From NCBI RefSeq assembly GCF_025699485.1, contig NZ_JANUXN010000002.1:1-64000 (forward strand): 64,000 nucleotides of DNA, read 5' to 3'. Numbering within the stretch: position 1 is the stretch's first letter; each line of letters begins with the position of its first letter. A model generated the notes under the pieces. The model was not told where the DNA came from and ran no database searches. It worked only from the letters and a program-made list of their open reading frames with translations. Made by a program: the position numbers and the translations under genes. The DNA is from Thauera carbonicopians. Its GTDB lineage: Bacteria; Pseudomonadota; Gammaproteobacteria; Burkholderiales; Rhodocyclaceae. Shown here piece by piece: positions 19,920 to 29,744 of this stretch.

Positions 19920-21455
19920 TCAAACCTGCGGATTCAGCCGCGGGGCAGTGGTCTGCAGCTTGTTCAGCGCATTCAGATAGGCCTTGGCCGAGGCGACGAT
20001 GATGTCGGTGTCGGCGCCCTGGCCATCCATCACGCGGCCTTCCTTGGCCAGGCGCACGGTGACTTCGCCCTGGGCATCGGTGCCGGTGGTGATGGCATTG
20101 ACCGAATACAGCAGTAGCTGGCTGCCGCTGTTGGCAACACCCTCGATGGCCTTGAAGGCGGCATCGACCGGTCCCGAGCCTTCGGACTGGGTGCGGTGCT
20201 CGGTGTTGCCGATGACCAGCGTCAGCTCGGCCAGCGGCGTTTCGCCGGTTTCGGAGTGGAAGCGGCTCGACACCAGGCGGTAATGCTCGGTCTCGGGCGT
20301 GATCGCCTCGTCGCGCATCAGGGCGTGCAGGTCTTCGTCGAAGATCTCGTGCTTCTTGTCGGCCAGCTCCTTGAAGCGCGAGAACGCATGGTTCAGGTGC
20401 TCCTCGCCGGCGATCTCGATGCCCAGCTCCTGCAGCCGTGCGCGGAAGGCGTTGCGGCCGGAATGCTTGCCCAGCACCAGCTTGTTGGCGCCCCAGCCGA
20501 CGTCCTCGGCGCGCATGATCTCGTAGGTTTCGCGGTGCTTCAGCACGCCGTCCTGGTGGATGCCGGACTCGTGGGCGAAGGCGTTGGCGCCGACGATGGC
20601 CTTGTTGGGCTGCACCGGGTAGCCGGTGACCTGCGACACCAGCTTGGATGCCGGCACGATCTGGGTGGTGTCGATGCGCGTCTCGACCGGGAAGACGTCG
20701 CCGCGGGTGCGTACCGCCATGACGATTTCTTCCAGCGAGGCGTTGCCGGCACGTTCGCCCAGGCCGTTGATGGTGCATTCGACCTGGCGCGCGCCGGCAT
20801 GCACGGCGGCGAGCGAGTTCGCCACCGCCATGCCGAGGTCGTTGTGACAGTGCACCGACCAGATTACCTTGTCGGAGTTGGGTACACGCTCGATCAGCGT
20901 GCGGATGGTACCGGCATACTGCTCAGGCACGTTGTAGCCGACGGTGTCGGGCACGTTGATGGTCTTCGCGCCGGCCTGGATCACGGCGTCGAAGATGCGC
21001 ACCAGGAAATCGATGTCCGAGCGGCCGGCGTCCTCGGCCGAGAACTCGACGTCGTCGGTGTATTGGCGTGCCCAGCCGATGGCCTTCACAGCCTGCTCGA
21101 CGACCTGGTCGGGCGTCATGCGCAGCTTCTTCTCCATGTGGATCGGGCTGGTGGCGATGAAGGTATGGATGCGGCCGTGGGCGGCGGGGGCGATGGCTTC
21201 GGCGGAGCGGCGGATGTCGTTCTCGTTCGCTCGCGCCAGCGAACAGACGGTGGATTCCTTGACCGCTTCGGCGATCGAGCGCACCGACTCGAAATCGCCG
21301 TTGGAGGCGGCGGCGAAGCCGGCCTCGATGACGTCGACCCGCATGCGTTCGAGCAGGCGGGCGATGCGCAGCTTTTCCTCGCGCGTCATCGACGCGCCCG
21401 GGCTTTGCTCGCCGTCGCGCAGGGTGGTGTCGAAAATGATCAGTTGGTCTTTCAT
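19920..21455 (-). CDS. leuA: 2-isopropylmalate synthase
   Basis: A 511-residue enzyme for the first committed step of leucine synthesis, condensing acetyl-CoA with 2-oxoisovalerate. It has the catalytic [16 protein letters not shown] near the N terminus and the metal-binding [13 protein letters not shown]. The C-terminal leucine-binding regulatory domain is present (after about 390). It starts 2 bases after the pssA stop, so the two are co-transcribed. Confidence 0.98.
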   Translation of the reverse strand: MKDQLIIFDTTLRDGEQSPGASMTREEKLRIARLLERMRVDVIEAGFAAASNGDFESVRSIAEAVKESTVCSLARANENDIRRSAEAIAPAAHGRIHTFIATSPIHMEKKLRMTPDQVVEQAVKAIGWARQYTDDVEFSAEDAGRSDIDFLVRIFDAVIQAGAKTINVPDTVGYNVPEQYAGTIRTLIERVPNSDKVIWSVHCHNDLGMAVANSLAAVHAGARQVECTINGLGERAGNASLEEIVMAVRTRGDVFPVETRIDTTQIVPASKLVSQVTGYPVQPNKAIVGANAFAHESGIHQDGVLKHRETYEIMRAEDVGWGANKLVLGKHSGRNAFRARLQELGIEIAGEEHLNHAFSRFKELADKKHEIFDEDLHALMRDEAITPETEHYRLVSSRFHSETGETPLAELTLVIGNTEHRTQSEGSGPVDAAFKAIEGVANSGSQLLLYSVNAITTGTDAQGEVTVRLAKEGRVMDGQGADTDIIVASAKAYLNALNKLQTTAPRLNPQV

Positions 21456-21457
21456 GT

Positions 21458-22300
21458 TCAGCTCCTCGGGGAGGCGTCGTCATCGGTCGCGGCGGGAGAT
21501 TCCGTGCCGTCGGCCTGGGGTTCTGCTGCGGCCGGGGTGATCGCGCCGGCGCGCTTGTCCTTGCGCCGCTTCCAGCGCAGCAGCCACATCACGTAGCCGG
21601 ACGCTGCATAGGCCAGGAACAGGCCGAACAGGATGCCCGGCGGATAGCTGGAAATCAGCGCGAAGACCAGCACGAAGGCGATCAGCACGATGAAGGGCAC
21701 GCTCTTGCGCAGGTTGATGCTCTTGCCGCTCCAGAACAGCACGTTGCTGACCATCGACACGCCGGCGAAGATCGTCAGTACGCAGGCGTAGCCGCTCAGT
21801 TCGTCGCCGGTGAAGCCGTTGTCGATGCCGACCCACACCAGGCCGGCGGTCAGCGCCGCGGCGGCAGGGCTGGGCAGGCCCTGGAAGTAGCGCTTGTCGA
21901 CGACGCTGATATTGGTGTTGAAGCGCGCCAGCCGCAGGGCTGCGCCGGCGCAGTAGATGAAGGCCGCGACCCAGCCGAGCTTGCCGAGGTCGCGCAGCGC
22001 CCACTCGTACATCACCAGGGCCGGCGCCGCGCCGAAGGACACCATGTCGGCCAGCGAATCGTATTCGGCGCCGAATTCGCTCTGGGTGTGGGTCAGGCGG
22101 GCGATGCGCCCATCGAGGCCGTCGAGCACCATGGCGACGAAGATCGCGACAGCCGCAATTTCGAAGCGCTGGTCCATCGCCTGCACGATCGCGTAGAAGC
22201 CGGCGAACAGGGCGGCGGTGGTGAACAGGTTCGGCAGGATGTAGATGCCGCGGCGGCGCTTGTCGGGCGTGATCAGGGGCATGCGGTCGGGGTGGTCCAT
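21458..22300 (-). CDS. pssA: CDP-diacylglycerol-serine O-phosphatidyltransferase
   Basis: A 280-residue membrane enzyme making phosphatidylserine. The CDP-alcohol phosphotransferase signature is complete: [10 protein letters not shown] followed by GAEYDSLAD. About eight hydrophobic helices are followed by a charged, Ala/Pro-rich C-terminal tail of some 45 residues. In many Betaproteobacteria it lies in an ilvBHC-psd-pssA-leuA cluster. Here psd is absent and the ilv genes are 9 kb away. An internal ATG at 22282 is an alternative start. Confidence 0.95.
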   Translation of the reverse strand: MDHPDRMPLITPDKRRRGIYILPNLFTTAALFAGFYAIVQAMDQRFEIAAVAIFVAMVLDGLDGRIARLTHTQSEFGAEYDSLADMVSFGAAPALVMYEWALRDLGKLGWVAAFIYCAGAALRLARFNTNISVVDKRYFQGLPSPAAAALTAGLVWVGIDNGFTGDELSGYACVLTIFAGVSMVSNVLFWSGKSINLRKSVPFIVLIAFVLVFALISSYPPGILFGLFLAYAASGYVMWLLRWKRRKDKRAGAITPAAAEPQADGTESPAATDDDASPRS

Positions 22301-22382
22301 GGCGGACGGAATGGTTCGGCAGGAACTTGATTCTAGCAGTCCGCCGCCCGCACTGCGCCGAATCGCCGCCGGGCGCTGCCGA

Positions 22383-22829
22383 TCAGCTTCTGGCGAGGGC
22401 GTCGCGCAGCTGCGCGGCGTAGCCTTGCAGCACGTCGGCCGGCGGATCCTTGCGTGGCCATGACAGCGCGATGCCGTCGTTGCCGTGGCGCGGCACCACG
22501 TGCATGTGGAAATGGAACACCGTCTGGTCGCCTTCGCGGCCGTTGGCCTGCAGCAGGGTCAGGCCGGGCGGGTCGAAGGTGTCGCGCACCGCATGGGCGA
22601 CACGCTTCACCGTGCGTGCCACCGCGGCGGCTTCGTCCGCCGTGATGTCGAACAGCGTGGCGGCGTGGCGCCTGGTGGCCACCAGGACGTGGCCGGGGTT
22701 GACCTGGCCGATGTCCATGAAGGCGATGGTGAGTTCGTCCTCGAAGACGCGGGCCGCAGGGATCTCGCCTGCGACCAGGCGGCAGAAGATGCACTGGCCG
22801 GGCGGCGAGGTGTCGACGAACATGGGCAT
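22383..22829 (-). CDS. HIT family hydrolase
   Basis: A 148-residue protein with CIFCRLVAGEIPAARVFED near the N terminus and the histidine triad in HFHMHVVPR (about residues 101-109). HIT proteins of this Hint-like group hydrolyse nucleoside phosphoramidates and similar nucleotidyl compounds. All triad histidines are present. It opens the accessory block between pssA and ilvC. Confidence 0.93.
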   Translation of the reverse strand: MPMFVDTSPPGQCIFCRLVAGEIPAARVFEDELTIAFMDIGQVNPGHVLVATRRHAATLFDITADEAAAVARTVKRVAHAVRDTFDPPGLTLLQANGREGDQTVFHFHMHVVPRHGNDGIALSWPRKDPPADVLQGYAAQLRDALARS

Positions 22830-22958
22830 GAAGAAAACCTCCTTGGGTGTGAAAACCGGCCGCGTGTGGAAAGCCGCAGCCGGCTGCAGGAAGGCAGTTT
22901 AGCCCTGCCGCCGGTGGCGCGGGGAAACCGGCGCCGGCCGAGGGGGCTTCAGTCGGCC

Positions 22959-23561
22959 TCAGTCGCCAATGGCCGCTTCGTTCGGCACCACCACCGCGAA
23001 CAGGTCGCCCAATGCCGCCAGCGCGGCCGCCTGCAGGCTTTCGGCGCTGACCACCGAGCCGTCCGGCCCGGCCAGCGGGCGGGTTGCGGTGGCGGCAGCC
23101 GGCACCGTCACGGCGTAGCCGAGGTTGAAGGCGCCGCGGGCGGTGGAGTTGATGCACATGTGGGTCATGAAGCCCGTCACCACCAGGTTCCTGACGCCGG
23201 CGGCCTTCAGGCGCTCGTCCAGGTCGGTGCCGATGAAGGAGTTCGGGTAGTTCTTGACCACCACCGCTTCGCCATTGGCAGGCGCGACCTTGTCGGCGAT
23301 GGCGCCGATTTCGGCACGCACGTCGTAGGGGGTGCCGGGGCCGGCGTCGTGCTGGATGTGCAGCACCGGAATCTTCAGCGCCCGTGCGCGGGCCAGCAGC
23401 GTGGCGCACTGGTCCAGCGCCGGCTCGACGCCGGTCAGCTGCATGATGCCTTCGCGGTAGGTGTTCTGGGCGTCGACGATGATCAGCGCCGATTCGGACA
23501 GGGGGGCGGGGGTGTCGGGCTGGCCGGTCAACTGGCGCAGGGTGGTGGATGCGGTGCTCAT
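22959..23561 (-). CDS. Isochorismatase-family cysteine hydrolase
   Basis: A 200-residue protein with the catalytic triad of the family: Asp in LIIVDAQNTY, Lys in VVVKNYPNSF and the nucleophilic Cys in GFMTHMCINST. Such enzymes hydrolyse amides or vinyl ethers (nicotinamidase-, isochorismatase- or ureidoacrylate-like); the substrate cannot be read from sequence. It is transcribed away from a LysR gene at 23807 that is probably its regulator. Confidence 0.9.
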   Translation of the reverse strand: MSTASTTLRQLTGQPDTPAPLSESALIIVDAQNTYREGIMQLTGVEPALDQCATLLARARALKIPVLHIQHDAGPGTPYDVRAEIGAIADKVAPANGEAVVVKNYPNSFIGTDLDERLKAAGVRNLVVTGFMTHMCINSTARGAFNLGYAVTVPAAATATRPLAGPDGSVVSAESLQAAALAALGDLFAVVVPNEAAIGD

Positions 23562-23690
23562 GTCTTGTCTCCTGGTGATGTCGCTTGTCGGACAGCGGGG
23601 CGGCGCGTCGCCTGCGCTGCAGATGCGACGGTGATGGGAGGCTATACTTTGCCGTTGCCTGCGTGAATAGGCATTTATGCCGGAATTTCA

Positions 23691-23702
23691 TGCAAATTTG
23701 CA
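23691..23702. promoter_or_regulatory. Palindrome in the isochorismatase/LysR divergent region
   Basis: TGCAAATTTGCA is a perfect 12-base palindrome in the otherwise gene-free stretch 23562-23806. Several GCAT/ATGC pieces surround it (23671-23723). LysR regulators bind dyads in exactly this position, so it is a candidate operator; this is inference. Confidence 0.35.
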
Positions 23703-23806
23703 GGGCATGAAGGCATCGCTGCAGGGAAATGCCGAGGTATGTGAGACGAGCCGGATCGGCTGAGCAAGCGTGGATCGGGAGAGCTGGAAAAGGGATGGAG
23801 GCGGTG

Positions 23807-24676
23807 ATGAACTGGGATGACCTGCGCTTTGCCGTGATGCTCGGCCGGGAGGGCACGCTGGCGGCCGCGGCGCGCCGGCTCGGCGTCGACCAGACCACCG
23901 TCGCCCGCCGCCTGAAGGCGCTGGAAACCGCGCTGGGCGCAAGCCTGTTCGAGCGTGGCGACGGCCACTGGCAGCCCACGGCGGTCGGCCTGCGCGTGCT
24001 GGAACGGGCGAGCCGCATCGAGGAGGACATGGCCGGCGTGGTGCGCGTCGCCGAGGCCGGCGCCGGCAAGGTGGGCGGCGTGGTGCGCATCACCGCGGTG
24101 GCTGCCATCGTCGGCGAATGGCTGGTGCCGCGACTGCGGGATCTGTGCACCCGCCATGCCGAGCTGTGCGTCGATGTCATCGCCAGCAACGATAACCTCA
24201 ACGTCGCCCGGCGCGAGGCCGACATCGCGATCCGGCTGGCGCGCCCGGCCAGCGGCGACTTCCTGATCCGCAAGCTGGTCGACGTCGGCTTCGCCGTCTA
24301 TGGCGCGGCGCGGGGCGACCTGCCGGTGCGGACCGGAGACTGGGTGGCCTACAACGAGGATCTCGCCCACACGCCGGAAATGCGCTACCTGCAGTCGATG
24401 CTCGGCAGCGGCCGCATCCGCCTGCGCTCGAACAGCCTGCGGGGGCTGGCGCGCGCGGTGGCCGACGGCGTGGGCCACGGCGTGCTGCCGTGCTTCCTCG
24501 CCGATGCCGTGCCCGGCCTGGTTCGTCTGACCGGCGCCCGGCCGGTGCTGAGCCGGGAGCTGTGGATGCTGATCCACCCGGATGCGCGCTCGCAGGCGCG
24601 GGTCGCGGCGACCGCGGACTGGCTGGTGGAGCGTTTCCAGGCCGAGGCGGCGGGTTTTGCGGGCATCCTTGCATGA
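23807..24676 (+). CDS. LysR-family transcriptional regulator
   Basis: A 289-residue regulator with an N-terminal winged helix-turn-helix (about residues 3-60) containing GTLAAAARRLGVDQTTVARRLKALE. The usual LysR effector-binding domain follows. ATG at 23807 is chosen because GGAGG lies 7 bases upstream; the ATG at 23795 is too close to that site. It is divergent from the isochorismatase gene, the standard LysR-target arrangement. The effector is unknown. Confidence 0.92.
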   Translation: MNWDDLRFAVMLGREGTLAAAARRLGVDQTTVARRLKALETALGASLFERGDGHWQPTAVGLRVLERASRIEEDMAGVVRVAEAGAGKVGGVVRITAVAAIVGEWLVPRLRDLCTRHAELCVDVIASNDNLNVARREADIAIRLARPASGDFLIRKLVDVGFAVYGAARGDLPVRTGDWVAYNEDLAHTPEMRYLQSMLGSGRIRLRSNSLRGLARAVADGVGHGVLPCFLADAVPGLVRLTGARPVLSRELWMLIHPDARSQARVAATADWLVERFQAEAAGFAGILA

Positions 24677-24782
24677 ATGGCGCAGCCGGTGGCGGATGGA
24701 AATTCGACCGCAAGATTCGGAGTGCCCTCAGCCGGGGCACGGCCTAAGCTGGCACCATGATCAAGCTTCGGAGGACAAAGCC

Positions 24783-25868
24783 ATGGGTGCGAATCTCCAC
24801 ACATCATCGCCTTATGCAAGCGAAGCCTCGCGCTGGCAGGCGGTGCAGGCACGTGACCCGGAGGCCGACGGCCATTTCGTCTACGCCGTGCGTACCACGG
24901 GCGTGTATTGCCGGCCGAGCTCCGCGGCCCGGCTGCCGCGGCGCGAGAACGTCGAGTTCTTCGATTCGGCCGACGCCGCCGAGGCTGCCGGCTACCGCCC
25001 CAGCCGCCGCACGCATGGCGACCGGACGGCCGCTGCGGCCGAGCGTGCTGCGCTGGTGGCGCAGGCCTGCCGCCGGATCGAGGAAAGCGAGCCATCGCCC
25101 GGACTCGATGCGCTGGCCGCCGAGGCCGGTATGAGCCTCTGGCATTTCCACCGCATTTTCAAGGCCGAGACGGGGCTGACGCCCAAAGCCTATGCCTCCG
25201 CCCGGCGGGCCGCCCGGCTGCGCGAGGAACTGGGCGAGCCGGCCGCCTCGGTGACGGATGCGATCTACGGCGCCGGCTTCAATACCAGCAGCCGCTTCTA
25301 CGAGACTTCGAACCAGCGCCTCGGCATGCGTGCGCGGGACTACCAGGCCGGCGGCAGCGGCACCGAGATCCGCTTCGCCGTCGGCCAATGCACGCTGGGC
25401 GCCATCCTGGTCGCGCAAAGCCGGCGCGGCATCTGCGCCATCCTGCTGGGCGACGACCCCGATGTCCTGGTGCGCGACCTGCAGGACCGCTTTCCCAGGG
25501 CCGAGCTGCTTGGTGGCGATGCCGATTTCGAACGCCTGGTGGCGCAGGTCGTCGGCTTCGTCGAGACGCCCGCCATCGGCCTGAACCTGCCGCTGGACGT
25601 GCGCGGCACGGCTTTCCAGGAACGGGTGTGGCAGGCCTTGCGCACGATCCCGGCCGGCAGCACGGCCACCTATGCCGAGATCGCCGAGCGCATCGGCGCG
25701 CCGCGTGCGGCCCGGGCGGTCGGCGCGGCCTGCGGCGCCAACCACATCGCCGTCGCCATTCCTTGCCATCGGGTGGTGCGGAGAAATGGCGATCTGTCGG
25801 GGTATCGCTGGGGGGTGGAACGCAAGCGGGAACTGCTGAGGAGGGAGGCGGCGGTGGAGACGGAATGA
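24783..25868 (+). CDS. ada: Ada-type methyltransferase/AraC regulator with degenerate N-terminal zinc site
   Basis: A 361-residue protein with the full Ada layout: N-terminal methylphosphotriester domain (about 14-85), AraC-type helix-turn-helix (about 95-185) and C-terminal O6-methylguanine-DNA methyltransferase. The latter has the acceptor cysteine in IPCHRVVR (C328). E. coli Ada holds zinc with four cysteines (38, 42, 69, 72). Here only the first is kept (C43); the others read S47, S74 and T77. The methyl-acceptor position is therefore present but the zinc-thiolate site is not. Base repair should be intact; activation by phosphotriester methylation is doubtful. ATG at 24783 follows GGAGGACAAAGCC. 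Confidence 0.92.
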   Translation: MGANLHTSSPYASEASRWQAVQARDPEADGHFVYAVRTTGVYCRPSSAARLPRRENVEFFDSADAAEAAGYRPSRRTHGDRTAAAAERAALVAQACRRIEESEPSPGLDALAAEAGMSLWHFHRIFKAETGLTPKAYASARRAARLREELGEPAASVTDAIYGAGFNTSSRFYETSNQRLGMRARDYQAGGSGTEIRFAVGQCTLGAILVAQSRRGICAILLGDDPDVLVRDLQDRFPRAELLGGDADFERLVAQVVGFVETPAIGLNLPLDVRGTAFQERVWQALRTIPAGSTATYAEIAERIGAPRAARAVGAACGANHIAVAIPCHRVVRRNGDLSGYRWGVERKRELLRREAAVETE

Positions 25869-26017
25869 GCGGGGAGCACATCCGCCGTTTCGGCCCGTTC
25901 GAGGCGGCAACCAGCGAGCGCCTGTAAACAGCCGCGTCGGCCGAACTGGAGCGGTGGGCCGACAACATCCTCGATGAGCGCACGTTGGAGGAAGTGTTCG
26001 GCTCGCAGTGGGGCTGA
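25865..26017 (+). pseudogene. Relic of a C-terminal protein fragment with an in-frame stop
   Basis: The reading frame from ATG 25865 continues through one TAA (25925-25927) to TGA 26015-26017. It reads RFGPFEAATSERL, stop, TAASAELERWADNILDERTL, then EEVFG. This resembles the tail of Rpn/PD-(D/E)XK nuclease-type transposase proteins, as far as I can recall that family. It could be the remains of such a gene. The rest of the protein is absent, and the first codons overlap the ada stop. Confidence 0.35.
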
Positions 26018-26031
26018 GATACAGCGGGACA

Positions 26032-26065
26032 CAGAAACGGCACCTGGTTGTGGGTGCCGTTTCTG
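26032..26065. terminator. Strong hairpin between ada and the TonB receptor gene
   Basis: Perfect 13-base arms CAGAAACGGCACC (26032-26044) and GGTGCCGTTTCTG (26053-26065) with an 8-base loop, followed by TTT. It lies between convergent transcription units, so it could serve both. Confidence 0.75.
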
Positions 26066-26146
26066 TTTGCTGACGACCTCCTGTTTTCAGCTATTCCACG
26101 CTCCGGGGCAGAAAACCGTTGCCTGTCCCATTTTGCCTTTGGAACA

Positions 26147-28621
26147 TCAGAATTGCCCCCGCAATGTCAGCAGGAAGTTCCTCGGCGGACCATAGTTGTT
26201 TCGGTTCTCGACATAGCCGGCTGCCTCGTAGTAGGTCTTGTCGAACACATTGTTGATGTTTAGCGCCAGGGTCCAGTGCGGTTTCAAGTCATACCCGATG
26301 CGGGCATTCCACACGCTATAGGAGGGCCTGCGCACCCCTGAGACATTATTGGTCAATTCGCTTTGCCAATTCACGCCAGCGCCAAGACGCAGATCGGCGA
26401 GTTGGCCAGGCAGACGGTAATCGCTCCAGATCCGCAGCAGATGCCGGGGGGTCTCATCGTTGAATGTCTTGCCTTGCATCTCCGGATCGCGCCGGTATTT
26501 ATTGCTGTTGAACGTGTAGCCAGCGGCCAGTTGCAATCCCGGTATTGCTTCACCGCTGGCTTCCAGCTCGAAACCCTGGCTGCGCACTTCGCCGGCTGCG
26601 CGCGAGCAGTAGCTCCCGCCGCATACCCTGCCGGAGGCGTAGTCGTTGACCGCGCGATTCTCCTGATCGATGCGGTAGACGGCAAATGATGTATTGAGCC
26701 TCCCGCCCATGAGCTCCCCTTTGATGCCGGCTTCATAGTTGGTGCCGACGATGGGTTTCAACACACTTCCGTTCACGCTGGTCGCGGTCTGTGGTTCAAA
26801 GATGTCGGCATAGCTGCCGTAGATCGACCATTGCGGCGTCAGGTTGTAGACCAGGCCCAGAAATGGAGAGAACTCTGCATCGGCATCGCTTTGGCTTGCG
26901 CTGCTCCAGGTGGTTGCACGAGTGGTGAAACGGCTTTCAAACCAACTGAAGCGCCCCCCCGTGATCAGTATCAGATCGTCGGTCAGGCTGCTGCGCAACT
27001 GGGCGTAAATACCCTTCTGCTCATGCGGGGCGTAGCGGGACAGGCGCTGCGAATCCGGGAAGCTGCCCGGTTTCGTAACATACGAATCCGGGTTGAATAC
27101 GTCCACCGTTTGGTAGTCGAATGCATACGCGATGCTGTCGGTGGTTTTCAGGCGCGACATGTTGACGCCCACCACCAGATTCTGCTCCATGCCCAGGGCG
27201 GTAAAACGGCCTTGTAGATTGGCATCGAAACCAAAGTGTTTGGACGATTTGTCGTAATCCCACGCGGTGCGGGTGGTGCCCGTCAACGTGTCCGGGTGGA
27301 CTGCGCCAGCGGCATCCGAAATTAACGTAATGCTGTCCTCCTCTACATATGCCGCGGCAATCTTGAGACGCCAGTCGCTGTTGAACTGGTGCGTCAGATC
27401 GGCAAAGAGCTGCGTTTCGTCGCGATCCCAACGGTTCCAGTTGGCGCCCAGGAAGGTTGAGCGAGACAGATCGATTGAACTGCCATCGCTGTAACGCGGC
27501 AGTCCGCCGAAGAAGGGCGTGGCCCGTAGCCGAGATATCAGTATCCCTACGCCCAGCGTGGTGCGGGGCGACAGATCGTAATCCAGTGCAAGGTATGCGT
27601 TGGTGTTGCGCTCCTCAACAACATCGATGAAGGATTCCTTCGTTCCATGATCCAATACAGCGCGTGCACGCAGGCTGCCGTCGGCGTTGAGTGCGCCGCC
27701 CACGTCCAGCATCGCGCCAAAATGGCTCCAGGAGCCTGCGCGCGTCTCCACTGAGACCTGCGTATCGGCAGTTGCACGCTTGCGCACGAGGTTGACCGAA
27801 CCGCCGGGCTGACCCGACCCCTCGAACAGACCTGCTGCACCACGGAGAACTTCGACTCTGTCGAGGTGCGAGGTGCTTTCGGTATAGCTGTTGCCAACCC
27901 CATAAAAACTACGCGACAACGGCAAACCGTCATATTGGATGTTGCGAATCCTGAAACCTCTGGATAAATAGTTCCTGCCGCCATCGGCAACCTCACTGAT
28001 GGTTACCCCTGTGGTATTTTCAAGCACTTCGCTGAGGGAAGACAGGTTTTGGTCATCCAAGCGCTTGCGTGTCACGACGGTGAGCGATTGCGGAATTTCC
28101 TTCAGCGACTGCACGTTTCTCATGAGACTCGCGCCACGCGCTGCGTAGCTGCCGGTGCCTTCGCTGGTGGCGTTGTTGAGGCTGCTGGCGGTTACCGTCA
28201 CCGCCGTCAGCGTGGCCTCTCCCGCTGCCCTCGGCAGCGTTGCCAGGGTATAGCTGCCGTCACCGTTCGGCAGCGCTTGCAGTTCGTGTTGGGAAAGCAG
28301 CCGGGCGAAGCCTTCGGCGACGCCGTAGCGGCCTTTCAGCCCATCGCTTTGCAGCCCCTGGGTGAGCGCGCCGTCGGCGGATAGATGGACGCCGGCCTGG
28401 GCGGCGTAGGTGCCGAGCACGGCGCTGAGGCGGCCGGGCGCGATGTCGATGCTATGCCTCTGCGCTTCCTGGCCGGCCTGAACCGGCTGGGCGAAGGCCG
28501 CGCCAACTGGCAGCGTAGGCACGATGGCGGCGCAGGCGAGGTGCAGGGCGAGGCGGGTGAGCCGGGGAGCGGGTTGCCTTGCGGACGTGTGGATGGGGCG
28601 GGAAAGGGGCGGATTGGACAT
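26147..28621 (-). CDS. TonB-dependent siderophore receptor with signalling (STN) domain
   Basis: An 824-residue outer-membrane receptor. It has a signal peptide (about 1-45, ending AAFA) and an STN domain (about 55-125) that talks to a FecR anti-sigma factor. The plug domain contains KEIPQSLTVVT and the GQPGGSVNLVRKR segment. A 22-strand barrel follows and ends in phenylalanine. This is the FpvA/FhuE/FecA group. With the upstream FecR and FecI genes it forms a cell-surface signalling system for a ferric siderophore; the ligand cannot be told. The sequence GC is lower than in its fecR neighbour. Confidence 0.94.
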   Translation of the reverse strand: MSNPPLSRPIHTSARQPAPRLTRLALHLACAAIVPTLPVGAAFAQPVQAGQEAQRHSIDIAPGRLSAVLGTYAAQAGVHLSADGALTQGLQSDGLKGRYGVAEGFARLLSQHELQALPNGDGSYTLATLPRAAGEATLTAVTVTASSLNNATSEGTGSYAARGASLMRNVQSLKEIPQSLTVVTRKRLDDQNLSSLSEVLENTTGVTISEVADGGRNYLSRGFRIRNIQYDGLPLSRSFYGVGNSYTESTSHLDRVEVLRGAAGLFEGSGQPGGSVNLVRKRATADTQVSVETRAGSWSHFGAMLDVGGALNADGSLRARAVLDHGTKESFIDVVEERNTNAYLALDYDLSPRTTLGVGILISRLRATPFFGGLPRYSDGSSIDLSRSTFLGANWNRWDRDETQLFADLTHQFNSDWRLKIAAAYVEEDSITLISDAAGAVHPDTLTGTTRTAWDYDKSSKHFGFDANLQGRFTALGMEQNLVVGVNMSRLKTTDSIAYAFDYQTVDVFNPDSYVTKPGSFPDSQRLSRYAPHEQKGIYAQLRSSLTDDLILITGGRFSWFESRFTTRATTWSSASQSDADAEFSPFLGLVYNLTPQWSIYGSYADIFEPQTATSVNGSVLKPIVGTNYEAGIKGELMGGRLNTSFAVYRIDQENRAVNDYASGRVCGGSYCSRAAGEVRSQGFELEASGEAIPGLQLAAGYTFNSNKYRRDPEMQGKTFNDETPRHLLRIWSDYRLPGQLADLRLGAGVNWQSELTNNVSGVRRPSYSVWNARIGYDLKPHWTLALNINNVFDKTYYEAAGYVENRNNYGPPRNFLLTLRGQF

Positions 28622-28745
28622 GCCGGTTCCTTTTGCTGCGGTGGGTGGGAAAGTGAATGCTTCCCATCTGCCGTACGAGATCGAAAAACCGGAACCGTGT
28701 CGTGAAAAAATTTTTGGCGGCCGTGGCAGGCCGTCGGAGACGGAT

Positions 28746-29744
28746 TCAGCGTGCTTCCAGCGTGACCCACCAGGGCAGGGTTCTGCGGATGCGCAGCGGC
28801 AGCGCGGTGGCGAGCAGTTCCAGCGCGCGGTCGGTATCGTGCAACGGGTAGGCGCCGACGACCTTGAGGTGGGCGACTTCGGGGGCGCAGCCGAGGTGGC
28901 CGCGGCGGTAGCGGCCGAGTTCGGCGAGGAAGTCGGCGAGCGGCATTTCGTCGGCGATGAGCAGGCCGTCCTGCCATTGCGGCCGGGGTTGGGCGAGGGG
29001 CTGGAGCGGGCCGGAGGCGTCGTGGGTGAAACTGGCCTGCTGCCCGGTGGCGACGCGCTGGGTGGCAGCGCCCGGGTTGGCGGGCTGGATTTCCACCGTG
29101 CCTTCGAAGACCGACAGGTGGATGTGCCCGTCGTTGTGCCGCACGGAGAACCAGGTGCCCAGGGCGAGCAGGCGGCCGTGGCGGGTGTCCACCACCAGCG
29201 GGCGGCGGGCAGTGTCCGGTGCGGTGCGCACGAGCAGGGCGCCGCCGTGCAGGATGATGCGGCGCAGCTGCCCGTCGTAGTGCACGTCCGCGGCACTGTC
29301 GGTGTCCAGCCACAGGTGGCTGCCATCGGCGAGTTCCGTGCTGAATTGTTCGCCGATGCCGGTGCGATAGTCGGCGCGCCATGCGGCCAGCGTGTGGCGT
29401 ACCGGGGGCAGGCCATGGATCAGCTTGCCGCCGATCAGCAGGGCGAAGAGTGCTCCCAGCGTGCCAAGGGAGCGCCGCCGCATCCTGACCGTCTTGGTGG
29501 CGGTCTGGAGCGTGCTGGCGGCGGTGTGCTGGTCCATTGCCGTGCCCAGAGTGTCGAGGCGCTGGTTGATGCCTTCCACCCTGGCCCAGGCGTTGCGGTG
29601 CTCGACCCGGGCGTCGAGCCAGCTTTGCCAGTACTGGCGCTGCTGCTCGGTGGCCGTGCCGGAGGAGAGCACGGCGAACCATTCCGCGGCCTGTTGCAGG
29701 CTGGCGTAGTCGGGCCTGGCCGTGGCCGGATCGGGCGGGTTCAT
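28746..29744 (-). CDS. FecR-family anti-sigma factor
   Basis: A 332-residue inner-membrane regulator. The N-terminal DUF4880-type region (WFAVLSSGTATEQQRQYWQS) binds the sigma factor. One membrane helix lies at about 98-112, then the periplasmic FecR domain (ELADGSHLWLDTDSA, VFEGTVEI) and an STN-like C terminus. It relays receptor occupancy to the FecI-type sigma factor. The ATG overlaps the sigma-factor stop by four bases. Confidence 0.93.
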   Translation of the reverse strand: MNPPDPATARPDYASLQQAAEWFAVLSSGTATEQQRQYWQSWLDARVEHRNAWARVEGINQRLDTLGTAMDQHTAASTLQTATKTVRMRRRSLGTLGALFALLIGGKLIHGLPPVRHTLAAWRADYRTGIGEQFSTELADGSHLWLDTDSAADVHYDGQLRRIILHGGALLVRTAPDTARRPLVVDTRHGRLLALGTWFSVRHNDGHIHLSVFEGTVEIQPANPGAATQRVATGQQASFTHDASGPLQPLAQPRPQWQDGLLIADEMPLADFLAELGRYRRGHLGCAPEVAHLKVVGAYPLHDTDRALELLATALPLRIRRTLPWWVTLEAR

